Positions 17,473 to 26,384 of a stretch of 64,000 nt of DNA are shown here, piece after piece (the first letter of the stretch is position 1; the number at the start of each line of letters is the position of its first letter). The DNA is from Brachybacterium paraconglomeratum (GTDB taxonomy: Bacteria > Actinomycetota > Actinomycetes > Actinomycetales > Dermabacteraceae): the NCBI RefSeq assembly GCF_003994255.1, contig NZ_ML133856.1:124001-188000 (forward strand). The letters run 5' to 3'. Under the pieces are notes generated by a model. That model did no database searches, had not been told where the DNA came from, and worked only from the letters and a program-made list of their open reading frames with translations. Both the position numbers and the translations under genes were made by a program.

Positions 17473-17904
17473 TCAGCCGTACCGGGTCGATCCCAGCCGG
17501 TAGATGTCCACCGCGAAGTACGGGAACGCCGACGTGCCCGCGCCGTTCAGGCGCACGTCCCGGTCGATCTCGATGTCCTGCGAGTCGTCCAGGGCGAGCT
17601 CCCAGCCGTACCGGCCCGGCACGGCGAGAGCAGCGCCCTCGAGCGCGGCGCGGGAGATCTCCACGAGCTCGCGCACGGCGGCCGGTGCGAGGGCGGTGTG
17701 CGTGACCCGGACGAGGGCCTGCGCGCCGTCCTCGCAGCCGCCGAGCGACTCCGAGAAGCCGCGCACCGTCCCGCCCGAGAGGACGAAGAACGGGTACTCG
17801 TCGGGGTCGCCGACGATCTCGGAGGCGTCCGTGTCGTAGACCGGGATGTCGGCTGCCGCCTCGGCGAGCAGGTCGCGGACCGCGGTGAAGTGCGCCGCGA
17901 TCAC
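17473..17904 (-). CDS. tail terminator / tail completion protein
   Basis: A 143-residue protein. The layout (FTAVRDLLAEAAADIPVYDTD at the start, then PFFVLSGGT, LVRVTHTAL and FAVDIYRLGS) follows gpU-like tail terminators, which stop tube growth and join the tail to the head. It overlaps the HK97 gp10-like gene by 4 bases (ATGA) and precedes the tube gene. Confidence 0.72.
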   Translation of the reverse strand: MIAAHFTAVRDLLAEAAADIPVYDTDASEIVGDPDEYPFFVLSGGTVRGFSESLGGCEDGAQALVRVTHTALAPAAVRELVEISRAALEGAALAVPGRYGWELALDDSQDIEIDRDVRLNGAGTSAFPYFAVDIYRLGSTRYG

Positions 17905-18284
17905 AGCAGCCCCTTGAAGAGGTCGCCGAGAGCGGTCTCGAACCGGTCCGCCTCCGCCATCAAGGCGATGGACGGGTCGGGGACGGTGCCGCCGCCTCGG
18001 CTGGTGCCGAAGATCGCGACGTTCGCGAGCGCGCCGCCGTACTTGTCCTTGTCGGGGCCGATCTCCGCCTCGACGCCGCCGGCGGTGACCTTCACGTCGT
18101 AGTTCACCGAGAACGTGATCCCGCGGAAGCTCTGCGAGGACGCGAGGTCCATCTGCAGCTCCTGCTTGATGTTCAGGGCGCCCTTCGACACGACGGGGCG
18201 GACGCCGCGCTGCACCTTGTCCGGGATCCGGGCCATGGCCGTCGAGAGCGTGCGGAGCTCGGAGACGTCAACTCGGACCGCCAC
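17901..18284 (-). CDS. HK97 gp10-like head-tail component
   Basis: A 127-residue protein with a GTG start: VDVSELRTLSTAMARIPDK, then NIKQELQMDLASSQSFRGI and VEAEIGPDKDKYGGALANVAIFG. This is the usual gp10-family pattern of an amphipathic N-terminal helix followed by a beta part with EIGPDK-like motif. It overlaps the preceding gene by 17 bp. Confidence 0.78.
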   Translation of the reverse strand: MAVRVDVSELRTLSTAMARIPDKVQRGVRPVVSKGALNIKQELQMDLASSQSFRGITFSVNYDVKVTAGGVEAEIGPDKDKYGGALANVAIFGTSRGGGTVPDPSIALMAEADRFETALGDLFKGLL

Positions 18285-18702
18285 GGAGCACCTCCTGCAC
18301 GTTCATGCGCACCGCGGTGGTGTGCGTCTTGTCCTCGTCGGCGCGGAGCCGCATCCGAGAGCCGGGCAGGCGGGGGTTCTTCGAGGAGACGAACTCCGCG
18401 ATGTCCCCGGTCTGCACTTCGGTGGTGCCGTAGGGGAAGTGGACCTGCGCGACGCGGAGCGTGGCCCGGCCGACGGCGCCCACGTCCGGGGAGGACGGGT
18501 AGGACGCGTCGTTCTGCGCCTTCGCCGGCGAGCCCTCGTCGCGGTCGCCCCAGATGAGCACGAGCTCGTCCACGACCTTCCCGCGGCCGTCCGTGGTGGA
18601 GCGACCCGTGGGCCGCCACACCCGCACCCGATCGGTCATGAGCGAGGCGGCACGTGCACGGCCGCGCTCGAGCACGGCCTCGATCTCCGCAGGGGACTTC
18701 AT
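18268..18702 (-). CDS. head-tail stopper-like protein
   Basis: A 144-residue protein. The ATG at 18702 overlaps the upstream stop (ATGA), so it is preferred to the in-frame ATG at 18720. The body (LMTDRVRVWRPTGRSTTDGRG, then RATLRVAQVHFPYGTTEVQTGD) resembles the DUF6093/head-tail stopper group of actinophages, which seals DNA in the capsid at the neck. Confidence 0.68.
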   Translation of the reverse strand: MKSPAEIEAVLERGRARAASLMTDRVRVWRPTGRSTTDGRGKVVDELVLIWGDRDEGSPAKAQNDASYPSSPDVGAVGRATLRVAQVHFPYGTTEVQTGDIAEFVSSKNPRLPGSRMRLRADEDKTHTTAVRMNVQEVLRGGPS

Positions 18703-19085
18703 GACGGGATCACCGTCCATGCGCCGCGGCGGTTCTCCCGCAGCATGACCAGCATGCTGTCGGTCGGGTAGAGCAGGCCCTCCGAGCGGGCCTGGTCAAT
18801 CGTGAGCTGATCGGTCTCGGTGTAGTCGTCGATCGTGACCGTGGTGTTCCGGGAGCGGGCGCCCTCGGGGTTGCGGAGCACGTTCGCGACCATCTCCCCG
18901 ATCACGGAGGCGACGACGTCGCGGTCAAGCTTCCCGGCCTCGATCCGGGCCACGATCCGCAGCCCGGGGATCGCCTTCAGGCGGACCCAGGCCACGGCGA
19001 TCAGCCGCTCGGCCTGGGCCTCCTGCTCGGTGGTGAGGCCGGGGTAGAAGGCCTTCACATCGTCGATGTTCGCCGGATTCTCCAT
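18699..19085 (-). CDS. head-tail connector (Gp19/Gp15/Gp42-like adaptor)
   Basis: A 128-residue mostly helical protein: MENPANIDDVKAFYPGLTTE, then ERLIAVAWVRLKAIPGL, GEMVANVLRNPEG and a C-terminal SMLVMLRENRRGAW. This fits the adaptor family found directly after the capsid block of actinophages, which binds the portal. Confidence 0.75.
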   Translation of the reverse strand: MENPANIDDVKAFYPGLTTEQEAQAERLIAVAWVRLKAIPGLRIVARIEAGKLDRDVVASVIGEMVANVLRNPEGARSRNTTVTIDDYTETDQLTIDQARSEGLLYPTDSMLVMLRENRRGAWTVIPS

Positions 19086-19105
19086 CCCGGCCTCACCTCC
19101 TCAGC

Positions 19106-19510
19106 TCAGTCGTCGGCGGGCTGCTCGTCGACGTCCTCCGGGGAGTCCGCCTCGGGCACGTCCGCGTCGGCCGCGTCCTCGCCCTCGTCGTCTCCCTCGG
19201 GGCCGGCGTGGCCGGCGTCGGCGAGCACCGCGAGGATCTGGTCCTTCGCGCGGGCGTCGCCGAGGGCGATGCCCTCCGCCTTCGCGAAGTCCTTCAGCTC
19301 GCGCACGGTCCACTCCGCGCTCGGCGGTTCGTCCGCCGCGCGTTCGGCGGCGGTGGCCGGCACGACCCCGGCCGGGGCCGGCGCGGGAGCATCCGCGTCG
19401 GCCCAGGCCTTCGGGTTCGTGATCCGCTTCGCCACGTCCTCCGGGATCGCCGAGGCGGGCCCGTAGGCCACGCCGTCGACGTACACGGTCCGGGTCAGCG
19501 TCTTCGCCAT
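19106..19510 (-). CDS. capsid-region protein with disordered acidic tail
   Basis: A 134-residue protein starting MAKTLTRTVYVDGVAYGP with GGAGGAT ahead of the ATG. Residues 1-40 form a small domain (SAIPEDVAKRITNPKAW), then an Ala/Pro linker, a SAP/HeH-like helix pair (WTVRELKDFAKAEGIALGDA) and an acidic tail. It lies right after the capsid gene. HeH-like motifs are common in small head-to-tail proteins; function unknown. Confidence 0.7.
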   Translation of the reverse strand: MAKTLTRTVYVDGVAYGPASAIPEDVAKRITNPKAWADADAPAPAPAGVVPATAAERAADEPPSAEWTVRELKDFAKAEGIALGDARAKDQILAVLADAGHAGPEGDDEGEDAADADVPEADSPEDVDEQPADD

Positions 19511-19521
19511 GGAGATCCTCC

Positions 19522-20553
19522 TCAGATCACGTCGGCGACCAGCAGCTTGCGCGGGTCGTAGATGACGGGCATGACCACGCCGCCGACCTTGGTCCACGTG
19601 TGGACGGGGTCGAAGGTCTTCATGACCACGCCGACGAGGCCGGGGAGCTGCTGGTAGGTCAGCTCCGGGTTGGACATGCCGGCGAGCTCGAGCGCCTCGG
19701 CGGTGATGCCCCAGACGGTCTCGCCGAGCGAGGCCGGGTCCGAGGGGCCGAACACGACCTTCTCGGACGGGAGCACTCGGGTGTCGGCGCCGCCGATCTC
19801 CACGCGGGTCTCGTAGACCGTGATCGCGGGGAGCTCGAAGCTCTCGAGCAGGGTGCTCAGCTCGGCGGGAGCGATCGCGGTCGGGAGCGCGGTGCCGGGA
19901 CGGGCCGCGGCCTTCACCTCGGCCGACTGCAGCATGTGCGAACGCGCGGTCCGCGACATGATGATCGAGCCGGGCATCTCGCCGGTCGCGTCGCTGTAGC
20001 GCTGCGCCCAGGTGACGAGGTCGGAGAGCGGCGTCGCGTTCGCGTGGTCGCTCCACAGCACGGTCGGGGCGACCAGGTTGTCGGTCGGGACGCCGAAGTC
20101 GGCCTCGAGGGTCAGCCCGTTCTCCCCGGCGAGGGTGAACTTGCCGTCCGCGAGGACGTCGCCGCGCGCGAGCTCGACGCGGGCCAGGGTGGCGCGCGCG
20201 TTCAGCTCGACGTCGTCGTACACCTGGTCGGCGATCGCCGCGGTGTTCCCGCCGCCGTTGCGGATCTTCTCGAGCTGCAGGCGCTCGAGCTCACCGATCA
20301 CGGTCTTCTGACCCACCGGGGGCAGCATGACCTTGCGGCGCGAGAACCCGTCGCGCTGCCCGATGGGGGTCTCCGCGTCGTACGAGCGGAAGCTCGCGGC
20401 GCGGTTCGTGCGGGTCACCGAGTCGATGGTCGCCTCGATGTCCTGCACGGCCTTGTCGGGCAGGAACTGGTTCAGGATGTAGTTCGCCGGGGTGGGCACC
20501 TCACGCGCGAACGCGGTCAGCGCGCCACCGGGGACGATGTCGTTCATGAGCAT
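19522..20553 (-). CDS. major capsid protein (gpE-like family)
   Basis: A 343-residue protein. Its pattern follows the lambda gpE-type capsid family: ANYILNQFLPDKAVQDIEAT, then RSYDAETPIGQRDGFSRRKV, MLPPVGQKTVIGELERLQLE, SIIMSRTARSHMLQSAEVKA, and a C-terminal MKTFDPVHTWTKVGGVVMPV. Preceded by a decoration protein gene and a scaffold gene, the gpD/gpE order of this capsid class. Confidence 0.92.
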   Translation of the reverse strand: MLMNDIVPGGALTAFAREVPTPANYILNQFLPDKAVQDIEATIDSVTRTNRAASFRSYDAETPIGQRDGFSRRKVMLPPVGQKTVIGELERLQLEKIRNGGGNTAAIADQVYDDVELNARATLARVELARGDVLADGKFTLAGENGLTLEADFGVPTDNLVAPTVLWSDHANATPLSDLVTWAQRYSDATGEMPGSIIMSRTARSHMLQSAEVKAAARPGTALPTAIAPAELSTLLESFELPAITVYETRVEIGGADTRVLPSEKVVFGPSDPASLGETVWGITAEALELAGMSNPELTYQQLPGLVGVVMKTFDPVHTWTKVGGVVMPVIYDPRKLLVADVI

Positions 20554-20564
20554 GGCGCTCCTCC

Positions 20565-20957
20565 TCAGCGGTAGCGGATCTGACCAGCGAGGTCAGCCTT
20601 GGCGGTCGCATCCAGGCCGGAGTCGGCCGGGAGCTTGGACTCGACGACAGCGCCGTGGTCGAGCAGCGGCGCACCGAGGTTGGTGGCGCCCGCGCTGACC
20701 GGGATGCTGTTGAAGAGGTGGCCGGCCGCGGTGTCGCGGCCGTCCTCGGCGTTCGGATCGAACGGCCCGAACAGGCCGGTCGCGGTGATCTCGCCCAGCA
20801 CGGTCCCGGACGGGATGAAGCCGTCGGGGTAGTGGGTCGCCTCGGTGAACGTCGAGACGTCGAGGGTGATCGAGCGGTTGCTCTCGGTGCCGTGCTGCGA
20901 CCCGAGCCACGCCCGGTTGTCGCCGCCGAACACCTGGTCACGGACGGAGATGTCCAT
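20565..20957 (-). CDS. head decoration protein (gpD-like)
   Basis: A 130-residue protein with ITLDVSTFTEATHYPDGFIP, SGTVLGEITATGLFGPFDP and GHLFNSIPVSAGATNLG, the pattern of lambda gpD-like capsid stabilisers. It lies 11 bp before the capsid gene. Confidence 0.85.
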   Translation of the reverse strand: MDISVRDQVFGGDNRAWLGSQHGTESNRSITLDVSTFTEATHYPDGFIPSGTVLGEITATGLFGPFDPNAEDGRDTAAGHLFNSIPVSAGATNLGAPLLDHGAVVESKLPADSGLDATAKADLAGQIRYR

Positions 20958-21011
20958 GGTTCTCCTCCTTCAGGAGTGGTGGTTCCGGCCGCCCCGGGCG
21001 GGGTCGACCGC

Positions 21012-21686
21012 TTACTTCTGCTCGCCGAAGCGGGCCTTGCCGCGCTCGGAGCCCTTCGCGAACGAGGACTCCTGCGCGTCACCGCGCGCGCCCTGGCCGG
21101 GATCACCCCGACGCTCGGACTGCCGCTCCGCACCGCCCAGCAGGGCGATCAGGTCGTCGGCATCGCTCTCGAGCTCCTCGCGCGAGGAGCCCTGCAGGCG
21201 TCGGGCGGCCTTGAGGTCCAGGCCCTTCTCGGCCGCGACCTCGTACCGCTCGATCAGGAGGTCCTTCGCAGCGAGATCGCCGAGCGCCTTTTGGAGGTCG
21301 GCGTCCCGCTTCTCCTGCGCCTCCTGTTGGCGCTGCTCCTCGGACTTGCTGGCGTCCTCGAGCTCCTTCACGCGGGCCTCCGCCGCGGCGAGCGCTGTGG
21401 TCGCGTCCTTCGACGCCTTGCGCTCCGCGGCGAGGGCGGACCTCAGCCCCTTGTTGCCGTCGTCGGCGGTGTCGCCGTCGCCGGAGTCCCCGGCGCCGTG
21501 CTCGCCGTCGGAGTTGCCCCCGTCGCCGCCGTCGCCGCCGGACTCCGTGGAGCCGCCTGCGCTGCCGGCGACGTTCGCGTTCATCTGCCAGTCCCCGAAG
21601 GTGCCGCGATGGAACTCGATCAGCTGGTCGATGCCGCCCGGGGCGGTGATGTCGATGCCGTGGGGGAAGGGGTTCGAGATCTTCAT
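21012..21686 (-). CDS. capsid scaffolding protein
   Basis: A 224-residue protein from ATG 21686 with GAGGAG ten bases ahead; an upstream in-frame ATG at 21737 lacks such a site. The order is a short N-terminal part (GIDQLIEFHRGTFGDWQMN), a Gly/Ser/Asp-rich linker, a long charged coiled coil (about 90-190) and a basic C-terminus. This build and the position before decoration and capsid genes are typical of scaffolds, removed before DNA packaging. No protease gene is obvious nearby. Confidence 0.82.
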   Translation of the reverse strand: MKISNPFPHGIDITAPGGIDQLIEFHRGTFGDWQMNANVAGSAGGSTESGGDGGDGGNSDGEHGAGDSGDGDTADDGNKGLRSALAAERKASKDATTALAAAEARVKELEDASKSEEQRQQEAQEKRDADLQKALGDLAAKDLLIERYEVAAEKGLDLKAARRLQGSSREELESDADDLIALLGGAERQSERRGDPGQGARGDAQESSFAKGSERGKARFGEQK

Positions 21687-21721
21687 GATGTGGTTGCTCC
21701 TCGTCACGAGGTCGCGGCCGC

Positions 21722-21783
21722 CCGCATCACGCGGCACGGCCTGGGATCAGTGGTGTGGGCCGGCCGCATCACGCGGAACGGCC
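21722..21783. repeat. Two 20-bp near-identical direct repeats between MuF and scaffold genes
   Basis: ccgcatcacgcggcacggcc at 21722-21741 recurs at 21764-21783 with one mismatch, and a shorter gcatcacgcc lies at about 21803. They sit in the 184-bp gap after the MuF gene. They may affect scaffold expression, or be remains of a duplication. Confidence 0.6.
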
Positions 21784-21870
21784 CGGGGCGGAGCGGCACC
21801 CGGCATCACGCCGAGAGCCGCCAGGGGATGCCCGCCGTCGGCGAGCGCGACGCCGCCGGTGCGGCAGCGC

Positions 21871-23217
21871 CTAGATTCGGGTCCCCGGTGCGGGGAGGGT
21901 GTGCCGCGTGCCGAGGGCGGCGTCGCCGCCGTCGAGCCCGAGGACGTAGCGGCGGTACGCCGCCTCGGCGTTGGCGCGGTCCTGGTCCGTGAGGGGCCGG
22001 GGGTAGGAGCCGCCGCGGGGTGTGCCGCGGCCCTCGGTGAGGTAGCGCCAGCGCTGGGCGGCGCCGGCCTGGTAGGGGTTCATCCCTGCTCGGACCATCT
22101 GCCAGTCGCGGTCGGCGCGGTAGCGGCGCTTCTCCGCCTCGGTCATGGTGGCCATGCTCGTGGGGTCGCGGAGGCCGGTGAGCCATGCTTCCTTCGTCGC
22201 CTGGGAGGCGTTCTTGGGGAGGCGGAACGGGCCCGCGATCGAGCCGCCGGGCTCCTGGCCGCCGGGGAGGATGTACCCCTCCTCCTCGAGCATGCGGAGC
22301 GCGCGGGTGCGAGTGCCGGCGGTGCGGTAGATCTCGTCGACGGTGAGGCGGGCGCGGGCCGCGCCCCGGCGGCCGAAGTTGCCGTACCTCGACGTGCCCT
22401 CGTAGGTGAGGCGGGCGCGTCGGCCGGGCCGGGCGCCTACGCGGGTCATGCCGCGGCGGGCGTTGACGACCTGGTAGAGGTCGGCGCCGTCGCGGATCGC
22501 GCGCGCCTCCGAGCGGCCGAAGTACTTCGTCTGCTCCTCGGGGGAGAGGCTCTGGAAGTACTCGTACGGGTCGGCGACCAGGCCCTCGTCGAGCATGGCC
22601 GTCGTGTTCTTCGCCGCGACGTGGATGCAGTCGCAGTTCGGGTGGCGGTCGAAGCCCCTGTTCCAGCGGTAGAAGCGGCCGGCGAGCACCACGCAGCGCG
22701 AGCAGCTCGGCGGGTTCAGCATCCGGGTGTAGCCGATGCTGTCCCGCGCGGTGACGTCGACCGAGGCGACGGCGCGGGACGAGTCCCGCACGGCGCCGGC
22801 CACGATCCGGTCGAGCCGGTCCCGGCCGGCGGCGAGCGCCTGCCGCATCGTGAGCCCGCCGGCGAGCGCCTGCTTCGTCGTGATGACGGGCATGTACATC
22901 GCGGCGGTCAGGTCGCCGCCGTCGTCGAGGACGCCGGTGAACGCGGCGGGGTCGGCGAAGGCGCGCGGGAACTCGTACTCGCCGCGCGCCGCGAGCGTCT
23001 CGGCGGTGTAGCCGGCGGCGGCCGTGGTCGCCTCTCCCTGCACCTCGGTGATCCCGGCGGTGAGGAGCGGGAGCTGCTCGCGCCAGGAGGCGGAGAGGTG
23101 GGCGGGGTCGATCTGCACCCAGGCTCGGCGGCCGCGTCGCACGGCGCGCAGCTGCAGGTCCTGCATGCGGCGGTAGTGTCCGGTCGCCGGGCCGGGGACG
23201 TGCTGCTCGGCGGGCAT
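21871..23217 (-). CDS. MuF-like minor head protein
   Basis: A 448-residue protein directly after the portal gene (1-base overlap). Helical N-terminal half; then PPSCSRCVVLAGRFYRWNRG and DRHPNCDCIHV give a C-x2-C...H-x2-C-x-C metal-binding site typical of Mu F-like proteins. The C-terminal part is Arg-rich. These proteins sit inside the head near the portal and help assembly or ejection. No toxin-like C-terminal domain was recognised. Confidence 0.83.
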   Translation of the reverse strand: MPAEQHVPGPATGHYRRMQDLQLRAVRRGRRAWVQIDPAHLSASWREQLPLLTAGITEVQGEATTAAAGYTAETLAARGEYEFPRAFADPAAFTGVLDDGGDLTAAMYMPVITTKQALAGGLTMRQALAAGRDRLDRIVAGAVRDSSRAVASVDVTARDSIGYTRMLNPPSCSRCVVLAGRFYRWNRGFDRHPNCDCIHVAAKNTTAMLDEGLVADPYEYFQSLSPEEQTKYFGRSEARAIRDGADLYQVVNARRGMTRVGARPGRRARLTYEGTSRYGNFGRRGAARARLTVDEIYRTAGTRTRALRMLEEEGYILPGGQEPGGSIAGPFRLPKNASQATKEAWLTGLRDPTSMATMTEAEKRRYRADRDWQMVRAGMNPYQAGAAQRWRYLTEGRGTPRGGSYPRPLTDQDRANAEAAYRRYVLGLDGGDAALGTRHTLPAPGTRI

Positions 23218-24584
23218 CAGACCTCCCCGGCGTCGTCCTCACGGGTGATCCGGGAGATGAACGGGTCGGCGAGGTTCGTGCGGTCCCAGCGCTCCATCTG
23301 CCGGCGCTCCTCCTGGGAGTAGCCGAGGTCCTTGCGGGCCTGCTGCGGCGGGATGATGCCCTGGGAGACGAGCTTCATCGCGTAGTCGCTGAGCTGGCCC
23401 TCGCTGGCCGTGGCCACGGGGCGGAACTGGGTCTCGATGCGCCGCATCTCCGGGGTGTACCGGCCGAGGATGCGGAGGTTGTTGCGCTGCACCTCGGCGT
23501 GGGCGCCGCCGAGCACGGTGACCTTCCGCTCGGCGCGCTTGTTCTTCGTGATCTCCGCGGCCTTGAGTGCCTCGGCGGAGGCGGGGTTGTCGCCGCCGAA
23601 CGCGGTCACGTACGAGGGCAGGGACGCGATGATCGACGCGATCTGGAACAGCAGCTTCACCGAGGAGTGGAAGTTGGTGAGGTCGGCCTCGGGGAACTGG
23701 CCCACCTGCACATCGGTGCCGGGGACCTCGGAGGCCCAGATGCCGCCGGCGAGCTTCTTCCAGTCGCTGATGGGGTTGCCGTTCTCGTCCTCGAAGTCCT
23801 CCTTGCGGAGGCCGAAGGCGTAGCGGCGCGGCATCGCGTGGAACTCGCCGCTGATCATCATGTCGGTGGCCATTTTGTTGATCGCGTCGGCGATCCCGAT
23901 GATGTCCGCGAACTCGGAGCGGCCGTAGGGCTCGAGGAGCCGCTGCTGGTTCGTGAACGGGACGATGAGCGGGGAGCCGTAGCCGTGGCTGAAGCGGCGG
24001 TCCTCGACCCATCCGTCGCCGGTCTTGCGGAACGTGACGCGGGAGTCGGGCAGGTAGAGGTTCCCCCACTCGACCTTCTCGTCGTCGTCGCCCTCGGTCC
24101 AGCGCTTGATGCCGTCGGCGATCTTGCGGGTGCGAGGGTCGCGGCGGGCGTAGGCCTGGAACGGCGACTCCGCGGTCACGATGGGGAGGTCGTCCTTCGA
24201 CTCGCCCTCGCCGGAGATCATGTACGCGTCGCCGAGCCCGATCGACTCGGTGTGCAGCATCGGCGCCTGCTCGTCGAGGTCGTTGTCCTTCCAGATGTCC
24301 CACATCAGGGCGTCGATCTTCTCGTCGGGGCCGCCGTTGCCCGTCGAGGGGGCGCGGAACCCCGTCACGTCGAGGACGTTCTCGTACTGCTCGGTGACGA
24401 TCTTCGGCCAGTTGATCACCAGCTGGGTGACGCGGCCGCCGAACTCCTCCTCGAGAGCCGGCGCCATGTACTTCAGCGGCTGCTCGCCCTTGAGGTACAG
24501 GTCCAGGTGCGTGAGCGCGGGCTGTCGGCCCATGCGGATGCGGTCCAGCTTCTCGAACGTCTCGAGCTCCGTGGCCACGAGCAC
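23217..24584 (-). CDS. portal protein (SPP1 gp6-like)
   Basis: A 455-residue protein with a GTG start 13 bp after the terminase stop. Typical portal features are YLKGEQPLKYMAPALEEEF, the mixed central part with YGRSEFADIIGIADAINKMA, LPSYVTAFGGDNPASAEALK and a helical C-terminus. It forms the dodecameric DNA channel at the capsid vertex. Confidence 0.92.
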   Translation of the reverse strand: MLVATELETFEKLDRIRMGRQPALTHLDLYLKGEQPLKYMAPALEEEFGGRVTQLVINWPKIVTEQYENVLDVTGFRAPSTGNGGPDEKIDALMWDIWKDNDLDEQAPMLHTESIGLGDAYMISGEGESKDDLPIVTAESPFQAYARRDPRTRKIADGIKRWTEGDDDEKVEWGNLYLPDSRVTFRKTGDGWVEDRRFSHGYGSPLIVPFTNQQRLLEPYGRSEFADIIGIADAINKMATDMMISGEFHAMPRRYAFGLRKEDFEDENGNPISDWKKLAGGIWASEVPGTDVQVGQFPEADLTNFHSSVKLLFQIASIIASLPSYVTAFGGDNPASAEALKAAEITKNKRAERKVTVLGGAHAEVQRNNLRILGRYTPEMRRIETQFRPVATASEGQLSDYAMKLVSQGIIPPQQARKDLGYSQEERRQMERWDRTNLADPFISRITREDDAGEV

Positions 24585-24597
24585 CCCCTTCCTGGCG

Positions 24598-26325
24598 TCA
24601 CCGCCGGGAGCCGACGACGACCTTCCTGTGCGTGTTCTGCGTGGCCGTGCGGATCCAGCCGTCCAGGCCCGTCACGGCGGCCTGGATGCCGTCGATGCGG
24701 GTGAGGGCCTGCTGGCGGTTCGGCTTCACGGGCCGGATGTTGTCGGTCTCGTCGCGCTTCACTTCGACGACCGACGCCATCCAGCGGGTCACGGGGTCGT
24801 CGGGGAAGCGGACCGTCTGGGAGCCGAGCAGCCGCTCGAACTCCTTCGCCGGCGCGGACAGGCCGAGGAAGCCCTGGCCGACGGGGTTCACCTCGACGCC
24901 GCGGAGCTCCTGATCGATCTCCTGCACTATCTGGCCCGCGAACATCCGGTCGTAGCTGATTCGGCGCATGTCGAAGTGTCTGGCGTCGCCGATGATCTGC
25001 GACTTGATCGTCGAGTAGTCGATGACGTCGCCGTCGGTCGCGACGACATGGCCGTCGTCGATCCACTGCTGAAGCGGGACGAGCAGCTGCTTCTCGAGGT
25101 CTTCGACCCGCTCGCCCGGCACCCAGTACCGGATCATCAGGTCCAGCTCGAAGCCGGGCCGGTTCGACTCGACCCACACGGCCCAGGCCGAGAAGTCGGA
25201 GACGGCCGACAGGTCCAGTCCGCCCCAGGCGCGCCGGCCGCGCAGCTTGGCGCGGTCGATCGGGGCGCGGAGCTCGTCGAACTTGTCGATGTCCAGCCAG
25301 CGGCTCTGCGCCCGCTTGCGCAAGTTCAGCGAGAGCCGCAGGTACGTCGGGAGGTACGTCGGCGAGGACTTCGCTTTCGTCGCCTCGCCCTCGAGGTAGC
25401 GCTTCGTCGGCGACTTCCCGTAGCCGGGGTTCGCCTTCCGTTGCGTCTCCTCCGAGAACGGGTCGTCGCTCGGCTCCGCCGCCCAGATCACGCCGTAGTG
25501 CGAGGGGTCCGTGAGGATCCCGAGCGCGAGGTTCCGGGTCAGGCGGTGCTTCTCGTCGTAGACCGTCCCCTCCTCGGCCTCGTCGGCCGTGGTGATGAAG
25601 ACGATCAGCGGCTGATCCCGCGCGCCGACGCCGGTCTCGATCGCCTCGACCAGCGCGCGCCGCAGCCGCAGCGTGTGGACCTCGTCGATGATCGCGCCCG
25701 AGACGTTCAGGCCGTGCGCTGTCTCCGCGACGCGGGACAGGACCCGGAGGATGCTGCCGGTGCGCGGCACGCGCACGACGTCCTTCAGCGGCTCCACGCG
25801 GCGCCGCGCCGCCTTCGAGGTCGACAGCATGCGCTTCGCGTCCTCGAACACCCGGCCGGCCTGCGTGGTCGAGCCCGCGGCGTTGTACACCTCGGCGCCC
25901 GGCTCGGAGTCGGCGAGCAGCAGCACCCCGGAGATCCCCGAGGAGAGCGTGGACTTCCCGTTCTTGCGCGGCACCTCGATCCACGCCGAGCGGATCACGC
26001 GCACGACGCGGTCGATCTCGGAGTCGTGGAAGACCCAGCCGAAGATCGGCGCGATCACCCAGACGATCTGCCACGGGTCCAGGCCCTCGCCCAGACGCAT
26101 CCGCACGCCCGCCCAGCGGCCCTTGGTGTGCTTGAACGCGCCGAGGGCCTGCAGGGCCCGGCGAGCGCGCGGCACGTCGTACCAGGCGCCCGGATGGTCC
26201 TTCGCCTGGCAGGCGAGGACGAGGGGCCGGCGGTCGAGCGCGTCGATGATCTGCTCGTGCGAGAGGCCGAGCTCGATCAGCGCGTCGTACGGCACCGGGA
26301 GAGCGTCGTAGTCGGCGGTGGCCAC
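24598..26325 (-). CDS. terminase large subunit
   Basis: A 575-residue protein. ATPase domain with Walker A PRKNGKST (119-126) and Walker B AIIDEVH (211-217), coupling motif around VFITTADEAEEG, then the nuclease domain with GGLDLSAVSDFSAW and DGDVIDYSTIK. It belongs to the HK97/Terminase_1 group, consistent with cos packaging. It cuts and pumps DNA into the prohead with the small subunit encoded just upstream. Confidence 0.95.
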   Translation of the reverse strand: MATADYDALPVPYDALIELGLSHEQIIDALDRRPLVLACQAKDHPGAWYDVPRARRALQALGAFKHTKGRWAGVRMRLGEGLDPWQIVWVIAPIFGWVFHDSEIDRVVRVIRSAWIEVPRKNGKSTLSSGISGVLLLADSEPGAEVYNAAGSTTQAGRVFEDAKRMLSTSKAARRRVEPLKDVVRVPRTGSILRVLSRVAETAHGLNVSGAIIDEVHTLRLRRALVEAIETGVGARDQPLIVFITTADEAEEGTVYDEKHRLTRNLALGILTDPSHYGVIWAAEPSDDPFSEETQRKANPGYGKSPTKRYLEGEATKAKSSPTYLPTYLRLSLNLRKRAQSRWLDIDKFDELRAPIDRAKLRGRRAWGGLDLSAVSDFSAWAVWVESNRPGFELDLMIRYWVPGERVEDLEKQLLVPLQQWIDDGHVVATDGDVIDYSTIKSQIIGDARHFDMRRISYDRMFAGQIVQEIDQELRGVEVNPVGQGFLGLSAPAKEFERLLGSQTVRFPDDPVTRWMASVVEVKRDETDNIRPVKPNRQQALTRIDGIQAAVTGLDGWIRTATQNTHRKVVVGSRR

Positions 26326-26384
26326 GGCCTGTCACCTCCCGTCGGGTCGCGCGCAGCGCCCTCTCGGGGGTCGTGGCGGGCAGA

